Numbered from the stretch's first letter, positions 1-63,273 are shown. The stretch is 64,000 nucleotides of DNA from Diphasiastrum complanatum (GCA_029204225.1 MU832541.1:1-64000); one strand, 5' to 3'. Numbers and translations: made by a program. The notes: a model not told the origin generated them from the letters alone.

Positions 1-823
1 TTGGCAAACAGGAGAGATAGATCCAGCGCTGGAGGAGTAGCTTTCCACTCTTCAACATTTTCTTGTTTAAACCCTACAGCTGTGGGTGAGCGGTGCTGAA
101 AACCGTACATCAGCATAAATGGGCTGTATCCCGTAGCCGAATGTTTGGTATTGTTGTAAGCAAACTCTAATATCGAGAGATACTCCTCCCAATTAGTCTG
201 CTTCTTGCTGACGTATGCACGAAGCATATCCTCCAGCACTCGATTTACCCTTTCTGTTTGACCATCCGTCTGTGGATGGTCGGTGGTACTCATATAAGTT
301 TATTCTGGAGATGATGGAATAGTGCCCTCCAAAAATTTCCAGTAAACTTACTGTCCCGGTCGCTGACTATGCCGGAAGGTAGACCGTACAATTTAAATAG
401 CCCGTCTACAAACAACCTCGCTAACTCTGGAGCTCTAACGATTGTTTTGGTCAGAAGAAAATGAGCCATTTTGGTCAGACAGTCAACTGTGACCCATATA
501 ACGTCATTACCCTTTTGGGTTTTAGGCAGGCCTACTATAAAATCCATGGAGATACTCTCCCATTTACCAGCTGGTATTTCTAAGGGATGCAACAACCCTC
601 CTGCCTTTAAACGCTCTGCTTTATTTACTTGGCATTTCTAGCAACTGCTTACATACTGGTGGACGTCCTTTTTCATACTGGGCCAGAAAAATTGCCTACA
701 AAGAAGCTCATAAGTCTTCTGTATGCCTGGGTGTCCCGCACTAGGATTGTCATGACATTCATATAGGACCTGCTGCCTATAATCCTCTGAATTGGGGACA
801 CATACTCTATCTCTATAGAGCAA
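1..823 (-). pseudogene. integrase of gypsy G1 (runs off the window)
   Basis: The N-terminal HHCC zinc domain is at 638-823 (LYECHDNPSAGHPGI, then a CX2C pair whose two middle positions include a TAG stop). The catalytic core follows at 290-595 with the first Asp in ISMDFIVGLPKTQ and the second in GIVSDRDSKFTGNFW. A frameshift near 300 leads into the block with the third acidic residue (HPQTDGQTERVN), which continues to the window edge. This enzyme would insert element cDNA into the host genome. All three catalytic positions seem to survive, but stops make it a pseudogene. Confidence 0.9.
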
Positions 824-1090
824 GTACTCATCCTAAATGGAATATTGTTTCCATTTGAATCCTTGAGTCAACTGACCCTCAACCACTGGGGTCTGCTTGG
901 GTAATACAGGCTCAGAATCCTCAATGTCATCTGACGACGTATACTCGGAATCATCATCATCCTCAACGGAAGCTGCCGTATTCTTGGATGAACTGGCACC
1001 AGTCCCGAGAACTGGTCCTGGAGTTTGTAACTGTCTGCTCTGGACTGAGTTACATAGTAGAGAAGAATGCATCATGCTGGCATTTCCCCC

Positions 1091-1702
1091 TCAAGACTCG
1101 AGTAACTCATTACGAATCTGGGTAAAACTCAGCTCGTTTATCATAGGCATTCTGCTAAGGGCATCTGCTACTGTATTGAATTTTCCACGTCTATATCTGA
1201 TAGACATGTCAAACTCTTGCATCAACTCTGCCCAACGAGCTTTCCGACCTCTAAGCTCAGGTTGATTGCAAAGGTATCTGAGACTCTCATGGTCTGTCAG
1301 GACCTCAAAGTTGGCACCATACAAATAATGCCTCCAAGTCTTAAGGGCATGGACTATAGAAAAGAGTTCCTTTTCATAGGCACTGGACCTAGTCTGAGCT
1401 GGCTTGAGTTTTTTACTCTCGAACGCAACTGGTCGTCCACCCTGAGTTAGCACGGCACCTACTGCAAAGTCGCTAGCATCTATTTCGACCACAAATGGCT
1501 GATTGGGGTCGACGACTTTTAAAACTGGTGCTGTAGCTAAGGCTGTTTTGAGAGCATCAAAGCTCTCCTGTTGTGCGGACTCCCAAATGAACTCCTTTCC
1601 CTTCCCCTTAAGGAGATTTGTCATAGGAACTGCTATCTGAGCATATTCCTTGACAAATCGTCTGTAAAATCCCGCCAGACCAAGAAAGATCTGAAGTTCC
1701 AA
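1091..1702 (-). pseudogene. RNase H domain of gypsy G1
   Basis: The frame starts in the RT-RH connection (FLGLAGFYRRFVKEYA) and covers the RNase H domain. The acidic residues expected for catalysis are visible: VVEIDASDFAVGAVL, YEKELFSIVHALKTWRHYLYG, LTDHESLRYL and NTVADALSR. It removes the RNA strand of the RNA-DNA hybrid. A TGA at 1091-1093 stops the frame. The downstream segment 1075-833 is a Ser/Asp-rich spacer in the same frame, leading to the integrase zinc-binding domain. Confidence 0.9.
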
Positions 1703-1708
1703 AATATT

Positions 1709-2340
1709 CTAAGGTCTCAGCCAACTGAGTATGGCTTTAACCTTATTTGGGTCCATCTTAATCCCATCTGAAGAGATAATGTGACCCAAATATGCTACTT
1801 CTTCAACGAAGAATTCACACTTGGATTGTTTAGCATAGAGCTTATGCTTTCTGAGCAGTCGAAACACCTTTCTGAGGTGTTTTAGATGCTCCTTCCTCGT
1901 TTTACTGTAGACGAGGATGTCATCTAAAAATATGACTACAAACTTACCCAAGTATGGTCTGAGGACACTGTTCATCAAGGTCATAAAGGTGGCTGGAGCA
2001 TTTGTGAGCCCAAATGGCATCACCTTAAACTCATAATGACCGTGACGAGTCCTAAAAGCTGTTTTTGAGACATCTTCCGATTTTATACGGACTTGATGAT
2101 ATCCCGATCTGAGGTCTATTTTGCTGAAAAACTTAGCCCCGTCGAGTTGGTCAAACAACTCGTCTGCCCGAGGCATAGGGTATTTATTCTTAATTGTGAC
2201 TTTATTGAGGGCTCTGTAATCTACGCAAAGACGCATAGACCCCTCTTTCTTTTTCACCAATAGGACCGGTGAGGCCCATGGTGAACTACTGGTCTGAATT
2301 TGGCCTTTCCCAAGATAATCTGTTAACTGCCTAGTTATTT
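1709..2340 (-). pseudogene. reverse transcriptase domain of gypsy G1
   Basis: A nearly complete Ty3/gypsy RT: substrate-binding motif [18 protein letters not shown], the [15 protein letters not shown] block, [15 protein letters not shown] and the catalytic FLDDILVYS box (about 1916-1930 holds F-L-D-D-I). It would copy element RNA into cDNA using an iMet tRNA primer. The upstream [12 protein letters not shown] block lies at 2260-2330 in a different frame. One in-frame TAG at 1709 separates it from RNase H, with the LGLAGFYRRF linker following. Confidence 0.92.
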
Positions 2341-3093
2341 CTTCATCCTCTGTTCGACCCGATACGAAGGTTTAGAAACAGGTGTTGTACCTGGTACTAG
2401 GTTTATTACATGATCTACCTCTCTGCTAGGTGGTAAACCATGTGGTAAATCTTCAGGAAAAACATCTTTAAATTTAGACAATAAAGTTTCTAATTTACTG
2501 ATTTTCTGCTGAATAGAACTGGAAATAGAAACTTCAGGAATAAACTGAAAGTCACATAAGAATACCTGATGGTCTTCATCTCCGATTAGCTGACAGAGCT
2601 CTGAACTGCAGACCATAGGACTGTTGGGAACATCATGCTCCCCATGCAACTGGATCTCTCGGCCTTTATGCTGAAAGCTGAGAGTGTTCTCCTGATAGTT
2701 TCTGTGGAGGGAAGGTCCTAAACTGTAGAGCCAATCTCTCTCGAGAACAATGTCTGTACGATCCAGGTGCATTATCTGAAAATTTATTTCATCTTGGTAC
2801 CCCTGAATACCAAGATTTAACTTACTTACCATAGTTTCCCATATTTTTTTATCTTCACCCTTAGCTAATGAAACTATGTACCTATGCTGACTAGGTACTT
2901 TTGGTAGTTTAAGTTTTTTAACCAGGGTGTAGTTGATGAAATTATGGGTTGCCCCATCATCAACCATAATTCTTACTGACTGGTTACCAGCTTTCCCATG
3001 CATACGTACTAGGTCATGCGGCCCAAAACTGAAGGGTCTCGCTAGCATTGCAAAGGTCAGCTGGCAACAGTGTTCATGATCTTCATGATACAC
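2335..3093 (-). pseudogene. retropepsin-like protease region of gypsy G1
   Basis: The region has the aspartic protease context VRIMVDDGATHNFI and downstream IVLERDWLYSLGP, the typical flap and second-half signature of plant gypsy proteases that cut the Gag-Pol polyprotein. The catalytic triad, normally D-S/T-G, reads D-D-G at about 2953-2961, so this copy is probably inactive. The C-terminal part ([18 protein letters not shown]) is the PR-RT linker. The frame breaks at about 2335 and RT continues in another frame. Confidence 0.85.
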
Positions 3094-3109
3094 TTTGATC
3101 TCGGAAGCT

Positions 3110-3800
3110 GCCGAGTCACTGGGGAAACATATAGTCTAAACAAGATGAACTTGTTTTTTATCTTTCTTATCTTTTTTAGTGAAAGGCCCCTTGGAACACT
3201 GTCTGACTGTGTGTCCCTTGCCCATACACACAAAGCACAAACGTTCTTGTTTGGCTTTCTCAAAATCATCTGGTTTTAAGGGCTGTATGAGTGAAGGGCG
3301 TTTCTAAGGAGCTTCACCTTTAAATTTATCTTGGTTCTTTCGTTTTAAAAATTTCTTTTTAAATTGAAAGTCTTTCTGAGGAGGCTGCTCAGAAAGTGGC
3401 TGCTGTCTCGCCCTCTTCCTACCCACTGAATCATCATAGATTTGAGCATATCTGAGAGCTTGCTCAAGGGTAGTAGGGGAGTTTCTCTGAACCTCTACTT
3501 TATATTCATCTTTGAGGCCACGGACAAATCCCCTAATTTTCTGAGAGTCATCCATATTTTTAATCTTTAAAATTGCTTCTCGATACTGCGAGATATATTG
3601 GATGAGGGATTTATCCATTACTGTTCTTTCCCAGGCTTCCCAGGCTCTATCCAGTTCATTTTCTGGTAGAAATTCTCTTAGGAAAGCTTCTTCAAAAGCT
3701 TTCCATGACCGGGGAGTCTGCCCAGTCTCCTGGAGATCGAACCACCACTTATGGGCCATAGGCCCTAAGGAAAGACTGGCCTCAATTGCTTGCAAATGGT
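3110..3800 (-). pseudogene. gag remnant of gypsy G1 with zinc knuckle
   Basis: Residues such as WWFDLQETG, WKAFEEAFLREFLP and a REAILKIKNMDD-like stretch match the plant gypsy retrotrans_gag domain (capsid/nucleocapsid that packages element RNA). A zinc knuckle of the CX2CX4HX4C form (CFVCMGKGHTVRQC) lies at 3196-3237 and is reached by a frameshift after about 3304. The open frame seems to start with MMSVEKPRSRSH, but those first residues are the antisense of LINE DNA: the stretch starting GACTCCGAGACC at 3801 is also present in LINE copies at about 28888 and 33918. The apparent start is therefore a chimera, not the real gag start. Confidence 0.85.
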
Positions 3801-4833
3801 GACTCCGAGACCTTGGCTTCTCCACTGACATCATTCTTGTTGTGATGGCACTTTATGAGCGCGTCCTAGGATGTTTCCGACAAAGCAGTGGCATATCTGA
3901 TCATATTTGGAGCACTATTGGGGTGAAGCAGGGTTGCTCCCTCTCACTGGTCCTCTTTGGCTTGTACATTGATGAGTTGGAGCGAGTCATTACACAGTGT
4001 GGTGGTACCGGTTGCAGGCTAGGGGACATCTTGATTGCTATCCTTCTTTATGCCGATGACGTGGTATTGGTCTCACCGACCAGAGAGGGTCTACAGAGAC
4101 AGTTGGATTGCTTACATGCATTTTGCACCAGATGGGGCCTAGGGGTGAACATTGGGAAGACCAGGGTTATGGTCTTCAACACTTCTCGAGCATTAATGCA
4201 GCGACAGGAGCTTACTTTTGATGGACAGGTTCTAGAGGTGGTCCCTTCTTATACATACCTGGGGATCCTTTTCTCAGGTCCTACTTTTAGTATGAGACAG
4301 GCCGCTACCACTCGACTGGGGAAGGGGCATGCCTCCCTTGTTCAGCTAGAGCGATTTTGTTTCAGGAAGTCCATCCAGGATGCTCGCAGTAAGTGCCACC
4401 TCTTTGATACCATTCTCACCCCCACGGCTCTATATGCGGCAGAGGCATGGTGCACGGGCCTCCCCTCTTCACACTGGGCCAGCCTTTCACGATTACAGAC
4501 CACCATGCTAGCTCGGTTGATTCGAGCAAAGCCTTCTGTCCCACATGAGATTCTTTTGGCCGAGTTTGCAGTTCCACCTATACAAATCGAGGCAGCTCTT
4601 CAACTCATCATCAGAGGATACAGGCACTGCCAGAGATAGACAGACGATACATACAGATTGCACTTTCATCCTCACAGGGCCTTCATGATCAGGGCTATAG
4701 ACTATCATGGTTCTCTCAGGCATCTCACCTCCTACTTGAGTCATTTGGTATCTCCATCACTGCGCTTCCCTCGGGTACCCATTAGTATATCAGACGATTT
4801 CTCTATCAAGCATACCTAGGGCGGACTTGGAGC
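3801..4833 (+). pseudogene. LINE family A copy A1, RT core fragment
   Basis: A non-LTR retrotransposon reverse transcriptase, truncated at both ends. Visible motifs are IGVKQGCSLS, LYIDELERVI, the catalytic LLYADDVVLVS, and SYTYLGILFSG. The reading frame runs to 4639 and then decays. Similarity to copies A2 and A4 begins at GACTCCGAGACC (3801) and ends at about CGGACTTGG (4833), so neither the endonuclease nor the C-terminal zinc finger and 3' tail are present. It interrupts or abuts gypsy G1 gag in the opposite orientation. Confidence 0.9.
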
Positions 4834-5270
4834 GGCTAGCAGCGAGGGATCCAAAGGGGCGCCCTTATGTACAACATGCTATGAGGATTAATCAATGGCC
4901 ATCCAAGAAGGAGCGCACAGCCAATGTTCGTAGGCATTGGGTCAAAGAAGAGGCCATCCATCCTAGAGATTAGAAGCGCACCTCCACCTCCAATGCCACA
5001 CCTCAAACCTTCGTTTAATCAGTTCTAGCGGAGAAGGAATCCACCAGTGAAGCTCCACCTACAGAGGATGAGTTAGAACGATCCTAAACAGGGGAGCTAT
5101 GAGGATTAATCAATGGCCAGCCAAGAAGGAGTGCACAGCCAGTGTTCGTAGGCATTGGGTCAAAGAAGAGGCCATCCATCCTAGAGATTAGAAGGGCACC
5201 TCCACCTCCAGTGCCACACCTCAAACCTTCGTTTAATCAGTTCCAGCGGAGAAGGAATCCACCAATGAAG
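4834..5270 (+). repeat. Unknown segment with a 175-bp direct duplication
   Basis: Between LINE A1 and LINE B1. A 175-bp unit at 4878-5052 is repeated at 5096-5270 with few differences. Each unit reads in the same style as an open frame (MRINQWPSKKERTANVRRHW and onwards, then a TAG). The first unit continues with an acidic tail (STSEAPPTEDELERS) ending at 5088. It looks like the C-terminal part of an unidentified protein, perhaps TE-encoded. The second unit is cut directly by LINE B1. I do not recognise the family. Confidence 0.5.
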
Positions 5271-7154
5271 TTGATTCTATTGCTGCTTTGTGGACTTCTG
5301 CAAAGAATTTAATTCGGTTCCGAGACACTTGTTGCTCCAGCGTTTGGCATCTCTTGGTTTCTCACAGGAGGTCATTGCTGCTATCATCACATTATATGAG
5401 AGAGTTTTGGCTCGTTTTCGTGATGGAGATGGATGGTCTTCATTTATTGATAGTACAGTCGGAGTAAAGCAGGGGTGTCCTTTGTCACCCAGCCTCTTTG
5501 CTCTATACATTGATGACCTTGAGCGGATCATCCGGGAAGAAGGTGGATATGGCTGTCCTCTAGCAGATATTGTTATCCCTATCCTTCTTTATGCAGATGA
5601 TGTGGTTCTATTATCTAGTTCGGCTGCAAGACTTCAGCGACATCTAGATGCCTTGTATACTTTCTGTCAGATATGGGGGCTGATGGTGAACATTGGTAAG
5701 ACTAAGGTTATGGTGTTTAACACCAACAGACAGTATATGAGAGACACTATGTTCTATTATGATGAACAACTTCTAGAGACAGTGGCGTCTTACACATAAC
5801 TGGGTGTTCTCTTCTCTGGTCCATTGCTTTCTTTTAGACCAGCTGCATCGGCTAGGCTCCGCAAGGGGCACTCTACTCTTGTTCACATGGAGAGGTTTTC
5901 CTCTACTTATTACGTGCATGACCCTAATACATGTTGTCGCCTTTTCTCTTCGTCTGTTTCTCCAGTTGCACTGTATTCAGCAGAGACATGGTGTCCAGGC
6001 TTATCTAGAAACACTTGGAGTGACATCTCGCGTTTGTAGATTCACATGCTTAACCGGATGATTCGGGCCAAGCAGTCAGTTCCTCATAAGATTATTTTGG
6101 CGGAGTTTCCTTCTCCTCCACTGATTGTAGAGGCGATTTTCAGGATCATCACATTCATTCACAAAGTCTCAGAGCTTGATTCTTCTAGATATGTGGTAGC
6201 GGCTTTTACATCTTCTCGCACTTTGGCTGGGTAGCGGGCCAAGTCCTCATGGTTTCAGTATGCTTCGGATCTACATAGCTGGGGATTATCTATGTCTAAC
6301 CTCCCAAATGGGACTCATGCGTTCATTCATCGACAGATCTACAGAGCATACATACACACTGTCTGGTCTCACCTGGATCCATCACGAGTTAAGCTTCAGT
6401 TCTATCACATTCACTTTCTTCACCTTGATGCTTCAGGGCTTCCCGTCAGACTGAGTTATCTCTCTCAGGCGTTGTCTTTTGGCTTGCGCTACGGCATTGG
6501 TCAGCTTCGGGTCTCTTCTCATCAGCTCGCTATTGAGACAGGCAGATACACAGACACGCCATGACCCTTACGGATATGTCAGTGTTGTACACTACAGGAG
6601 GTTGAGGATGAGCTTCATTTTATTTTCAGATGTCCAGCTTACTATGAGATCAGAGGCAGATACCATTGTCTCTATCGGGACATTCCACACACACTTGGTT
6701 CCTTCTTTGCCCATCCAGATGCAAGATGTGTGGGTCTGCTATTACGACAGATGTTCTCTTCTGTTGGATGATCAGGATGTTGACCACAGCCAGCCACATA
6801 TTATAGTTTTCTTTCAGAAAAGAGTTAGGGATGATACTTCAGACAGTGAGATTGACATTCCAGCTCGACGACCGAAGGTTATCTAGATCTAGAGTTCGTC
6901 ACCAGAGGTCACCATGTGCCTCACGCTTAGTTTTATTCCTCCGCGCAGCTGGTGGTTAAGCTACTGCTTTTGTACCCTCACCATAGTTGGAGGTTAACCT
7001 TTGGTTTTATTTCCAATTTATTTCTATTTTATTCTATGTTTTAGCTGATAGAAATAAGTCCAGCATGGACAATGGTCTTTTCTGATGTACTTTTTCTTTG
7101 TCTTATGTGCCCAAGGGCACCACTCTGTAGACATTAATATATTCTATTCTACTC

Positions 7155-7158
<4 letters not shown>
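5271..7158 (+). pseudogene. LINE family B copy B1, RT to C-terminus, 5'-truncated
   Basis: Starts inside the RT domain (FNSVPRHLLLQRLASLGFS) and contains TVGVKQGCPLSPS, LYIDDLERII, the catalytic LLYADDVVLLS and an IGKTKVMVFN block up to a TAA at 5797-5799. The thumb region continues in shifted frames (LHCIQQRHGVQAYLE; MLNRMIRAKQSVPHKIIL), then a decayed zf-RVT region (HFIFRCPAYYEIRGRYH-like, in broken frames) to about 6886. Several stops are one C-to-T change from CAG or CGA codons. The 3' UTR runs to the conserved LINE 3' hairpin at 7101-7120. Confidence 0.88.
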
Positions 7159-7213
<55 letters not shown>

Positions 7214-7214
7214 T
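7101..7214 (+). repeat. LINE B 3' terminal hairpin and (TC)n tail
   Basis: TCTTAT at 7101-7106 is followed by GTGCC-CAAG-GGCAC (7107-7120), a 5-bp stem with a 4-nt loop, then AGACATTAATAT and a (TC)n run from about 7159. The same architecture ends families A and C. This is probably the region bound by the element's own reverse transcriptase, with (TC)n in place of poly(A). hAT sequence follows directly. Confidence 0.75.
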
Positions 7215-8182
7215 TAAGCATTCTCTTTCCGCTTATGTGCTGCTTTTCTAGCTTAACCATAGATCTATTGTGGATCAATTCATAACTTGTGCCCTGTTTC
7301 AGGGCGGATGAAGTATGGGAATGATGTTTCCAAGTTGCAAAGGCTTGCCATCCACGTCCTCTCAGAAGACTGTGTAGCAGTTACATGCAAGAGAAATTGG
7401 AGTGTGTTCTTTCTGATTCATACGAAGAGGAAGAATAGACTTTATACTGCACAGTTGGGGAGGTTGGTGTTTGTGCATGACCACCTACGATTTCTGAAGA
7501 AGGGAGACCAGGGAGCCCATATAGGTAATCAGAACTAGGTAGAGTCTACCATGATTTGTCTAGAGTCTAGACTAAGAACCTTTAGGCTTCAACGTTTAAA
7601 TTTGCTATTTTGTTTGAAATCATTTACTGGTACTGAGAATTGAGATCTTGGTTTAACTGGTTACTGTGAACACTTTAATTCTATACGTTAATCCCGATGA
7701 AATCGATGTGGCAAGGGTTCCAAACTTGCAACCAAGATCACAAGACGAGGAGGATGTGTATGCTATACTCCATCGCGAGGCCCTAGCGAGCGTTTTTGAT
7801 TCCCGATTTCCGATTTCCGATTCCCGATTCACTGTTGTATAATAGTATTTTTTAGATTGTAAATCGTAACTTGTAACTTAAAAGTTTGTAACCCTTGTCC
7901 AATCATCAATGTCGATCCTAAATCCCGATTCCTTGTGTGCACTACGTAGGGCCTGCCACTCGAGCTGTTGCATCACGTAGGACCAGGAGGGCAAGAGAGG
8001 GTCCGAGCCATGCCGTTGGGGACTCAAACACCTCTGAGAGTCCCTCTAACTCAGATGAGAAATCTACCGCTCACGGTGACGATGAGGATGAGGGTGAGCT
8101 TCATGATGGGGAGGATGACCCTGAGGCCATGCCAGTGCCTCCACGACTACAACTTCCGAGGTGGGCAGTTAGAGGCTAGAGC
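7215..8182 (+). pseudogene. hAT transposase 3' part (copy H1)
   Basis: The exon at 7303-7524 encodes the hAT dimerisation region (LQRLAIHVLSEDCVAVTC, RNWSVFFLIHTKRKNRL), closely matching the H2 exon at 19845-20092. After an intron, the exon from 7687 (VNPDEIDVARVPNLQ) matches the H2 exon at 20336; its acceptor AG is changed to AC. The final part at about 7937-8179 encodes a Ser/Asp/Glu-rich tail ending PRLQLPRWAVRG. The BED, DUF659 and catalytic exons are missing because the copy is cut on its left by the LINE B1 tail. Confidence 0.8.
7796..7831 (+). repeat. Short tandem heptamer GATTCCC/GATTTCC, five copies
   Basis: Five consecutive near-identical 7-mers alternate GATTCCC and GATTTCC in the decayed 3' part of hAT H1. 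It is not the plant telomere motif. Confidence 0.7.
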
Positions 8183-9689
8183 ACTCCATAATCAGCATAG
8201 TAGCATACTAGGCTCCAGCATAATAGTTATACATATGAGGCCCTAGGCTTGAGCCTGGAGGCTACGCTTGAAACTCTTATCATTTATGCTTTTACTTAAG
8301 TTTAAACTTTTGACTCTTGAATTGTAATTTGTGATTTGTCAGCGGTTTATAACTTTACTATTTATAATTTTTGGAAGTCCTTAGATGTCTGAGACTGTGA
8401 TGTGCTGCATGCATTGTGCATGTGTCATGAGTCATAACTCAACTTTTAAGTATTCAAATATGTACTATGGACTATCTTTTATGTACTATAGCTTATAAGT
8501 TATGATGAATCATAATTTATGTAAATTGTAAATTGTAATCCGTATTTCAATCTTCTAGTTGCTGGTAAGTCATAATTGGTCAAGTCACTACGTGTGAACT
8601 TTGAAGCACTCAACATTGTGAACTTTCAACTTAGTCTTGTAATATGTGTGGAGTATGGCAGCATCTAGTATCTCCAAGTGTATGATCACCTATGGGGTCC
8701 CATAGGGCCCAAATTAGGGCTAGACATATAAGATAAGGGCTAGGCATAGAAGTGTGATTGTTGACATGTTATCGAGTACCTACTACCATGTCCAAAGTTT
8801 TGAAACAATTTTAAAAAGTTCTTCAATCTTCTTAAACTATAAGTTCTGACTCTGAGCATTGAAGCCATTGATTTCAATCTTGATTCTAAGGTTTGAATAC
8901 TAGGTGACAGCCTACAGGTGTCTTGCTTTTATTAATCATGTACCTGCTATAATGCTATTGTGTTTCAAAACAGTTTCTCAGAGCTCCCCAAGTTTTAATC
9001 TTCTTAATTTATGACTTAAAGTTATCACAATCACTTATAAGCACTAAAGCCACTAAGTTCGAGATAGAAATTCATTACTGGATGGATCTAGTTAGTACTA
9101 GTCTTTACATGACATGTCTAAACCCATAAAAACACATTTTCAAAAAAAATAAAAAACCCTAAAATGATTTCCCGTTTCGATCCTGGACCTCTTGTTTCAA
9201 ATGCGTTTGAAACACGTTTTGAAACGGCATACGAAACGAGTTGAAAAAACATTGAAACTTAAAATAATCAATGTACACTCTGGGATCCATGATTTTTCTG
9301 CTAAGCAAATACATGAATGAAGCATATCTATTTTGCACAAGTATGTGATTTGCTTTGCCTCTTTAATAACCCTAGATGACAAATGGGTTGAAACTTGAAA
9401 CTTGAGCTTAGCTGACATACAATCTATTATGTGTGAGGAAGAGGTGCATCATCAGCTCATATTTTATAATGAGATTATAACTACCTTCTTTTATTGCAAA
9501 GCTTACATGACATCAAAAGCGAACAATCTTCTTAGCCTCAACTTGCCATTTTTTTGACCAACTTCAAAGTAAGTTGTACACCAAACTTTTACCCTATTAC
9601 AATACTGATACTTCTAGAAGAATTTTTCAGGATTAAATTTTTAAAAAAAAGCCCATCACGTTTTGGAAATTTAGAAGCATAAAACATAC
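8183..9689. other. AT-rich non-coding DNA, downstream of the last visible host exon
   Basis: No convincing coding sequence on either strand. It contains AT-rich DNA and, at 9195-9240, a small cluster of GTTTCAAA/TTTGAAAC palindromic motifs like those in other palindrome clusters in this window. It is probably part of a host intron, because the MutS2-like gene should continue leftwards, but no further exon was recognised. Confidence 0.5.
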
Positions 9690-61343
<51,654 letters not shown>

Positions 61344-62344
61344 CTAAAGCATCTCAGCAATAATAAATTTTAGCCCCATAATATGTTCTACCATGCTATC
61401 AAAATTAGAAACATTTTGTTGGAGATGATTCTATGTAGCAATGAAATAGATTATAAGGCTAACTCGTTGTTGTTTTCAATGAACAAAAATGCATATAAGG
61501 CTTTTGAAAGGAAAGAATTACTAAGCTACCAAGCATACAACCCTTCAATAGGAACTTTCATAAAATCTTTAGGGTGCTCAGACTCTACTACACAATAGAG
61601 ATACTAAATTAGCTTTCACACAAACTTTATAGAAGGGTGGTCATGCTTAAAGCATTGTGAGATCCTATTCTTGATTCCCATTTTCTGAATCCCTAAGCTT
61701 CCAATTATGTATGTATGATTTGGACCATAGTAGGGACTTTCATGCATTTCATCCCTCATGTATTCTTATATGATTTGGACCATACTAGGGACTTTCATTC
61801 ATTTGATGCCTCGGGTATTCTTATTCGCATGGTCATTTTATTCAATAGGACACGTGGTCCGTATTTGATCAGTGGATAATCATTTTTGTCTAATTGGGTT
61901 AAGGCCAAAAAGTCGAGCACAGTCCTCTTGGGACTCATTGATTATGCTAAAAACTTATCATATTCAATCAGATTTTGACATGAGCAATCTGTTAATTTTT
62001 TTAATGATTAACAAAAGATGTCGATTTTTGGAAAAAGATGTTGGTTTTTAGAAGAAGATGCAATTTCATTGGCTTTTCGGTCTTCTAAGGACTATTACTC
62101 ATAAAAGGGTTAATATGCTGTTATAGGAAACCGTCAAGAATTTCATGATACATATTTTTTGATAAAGGTGCCAGTTCCATCCCTATACTTTGCCAACTTT
62201 CTCGAGCACTGAAACTATGATTTTACTGTGCTTTAAAAAATTTGGACATATTTCTATGATTCTACATTCCCTAAAATCTGACATATTCCCAATGCATAGT
62301 ATTTGGCAAAAAAAAAAGGGCATGTACAGTGCATAGTATTTGGG
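61344..62344. other. Upstream of the first visible host exon; nothing recognised
   Basis: AT-rich. The further N-terminal exons of the MutS2-like gene should lie here or outside the window, but none was found. A short direct repeat (GATTTGGACCATA with GGGACTTTCAT) occurs at about 61720 and 61770. Confidence 0.45.
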
Positions 62345-62748
62345 AAAAATAGGATTGTACAATGCATACTATCTAGCAAAAATAGGAATATGAAAAAATC
62401 ACCAGTAGATTGCCCATGTTAAAATTGGCATTTTGAATCCCATATCAAAGAAGAAAAACAACATTCCAAGACATAATTCTGGAACGTTAATTGCAATTGT
62501 GGTCCATATCTTCTGCATTTGAATTCAAAACTCAATGCAATCAAAAATAGGAATTGTACAATCCATACTATCTAGCAAAAATAGGAATTTGAAAAAATCA
62601 CCAGTAGATTGCCCATGTTAAAATTGGCATTTTGAATCCCATATCAAAGAAGAAAAAAACAACGTTCCAAGACATAATTCTGGAACGACGCTAATTGCAA
62701 TTGTCGTCCATATCGTCTCCATTTGAATTCAAAACTCAATGCAATCAA
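62345..62748. repeat. About 200-bp tandem duplication
   Basis: Copies at 62345-62542 and 62543-62748 share a long stretch from AAAAATAGGA through CACCAGTAGATTGCCCATG to CTCAATGCAATCAAAA with few differences. Both contain a small TTCCA...TGGAA inverted repeat. Confidence 0.88.
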
Positions 62749-63037
62749 AAGCAAAATGTAGTTCCAACGTGCCCAGAATTGTGTAACCACCTGTACTTTT
62801 GTAATCATGACTCAATATAAAAAATCAAAGACCACCCCAAAAGTTCATTTTCTTTTACCAGTGTTTGAACTTTTATAACTTCTCCATTTGAGCTCGGATT
62901 TCAATGCAATAAAAAGCAAAATTCATCAACTTAGCAAGCTTACTTGAAGAAGAATATCAGATGAAGCTAATTTCTACATGTAACTCCAATGACATTGCTT
63001 TATTTGTTACGTGAAAGATCAATGCACTTAGAGAAGA

Positions 63038-63229
63038 ATGCTAAAAGTGGTGAAAAAAATTCTTGAGGATGTTAAGTGCCATTATTGTGGAAATCTTGGA
63101 CATTATGCTAATGAATGTCATAATAAAAAGGTCAATCTTGAAGCAAAGAAATTCGGCAATGAGCATGAGAAAGACAGAGTTCCACCAATGACTCTCTTTT
63201 TAAAAAAAGGCCAATGTGTCCCTATTTGA
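63038..63229 (+). pseudogene. CCHC zinc-knuckle gag fragment (copia-like)
   Basis: The frame encodes VKCHYCGNLGHYANECHNKK, a CX2CX4HX4C knuckle as in copia gag. A small remnant of a retroelement nucleocapsid; no flanking gag or protease was recognised. An A run lies just downstream (63259-63273). Confidence 0.65.
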
Positions 63230-63273
63230 ATATTAGGGCCCAATCAAGCCCCGACTTTAAAAAAAAAAAAAAA

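Larger units (their letters stand above)
1..3800 (-). mobile_element. Ty3/gypsy retrotransposon G1, internal region, truncated
   Basis: The minus strand carries gag, CCHC zinc knuckle, aspartic protease, reverse transcriptase, RNase H and integrase in the order PR-RT-RH-IN, which defines Ty3/gypsy. The pol part reads largely in one frame, interrupted by TAG or TGA codons at about 1709, 1091, 833 and 638, plus frameshifts near 2335 and near 300. Integrase continues past base 1, so the 3' LTR lies outside the window. At the gag end the element stops at about 3800, where sequence matching LINE family A begins; the missing gag N-terminus and 5' LTR are not seen beyond the LINE. A dead, truncated copy. 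The Tekay/Del-like chromovirus assignment is inference, since no chromodomain is in view. Confidence 0.93.

Noticed and set aside
7796-7831. Interstitial telomere repeat
   Set aside because: The 7-mers are GATTCCC/GATTTCC, not TTTAGGG or a simple variant of it.
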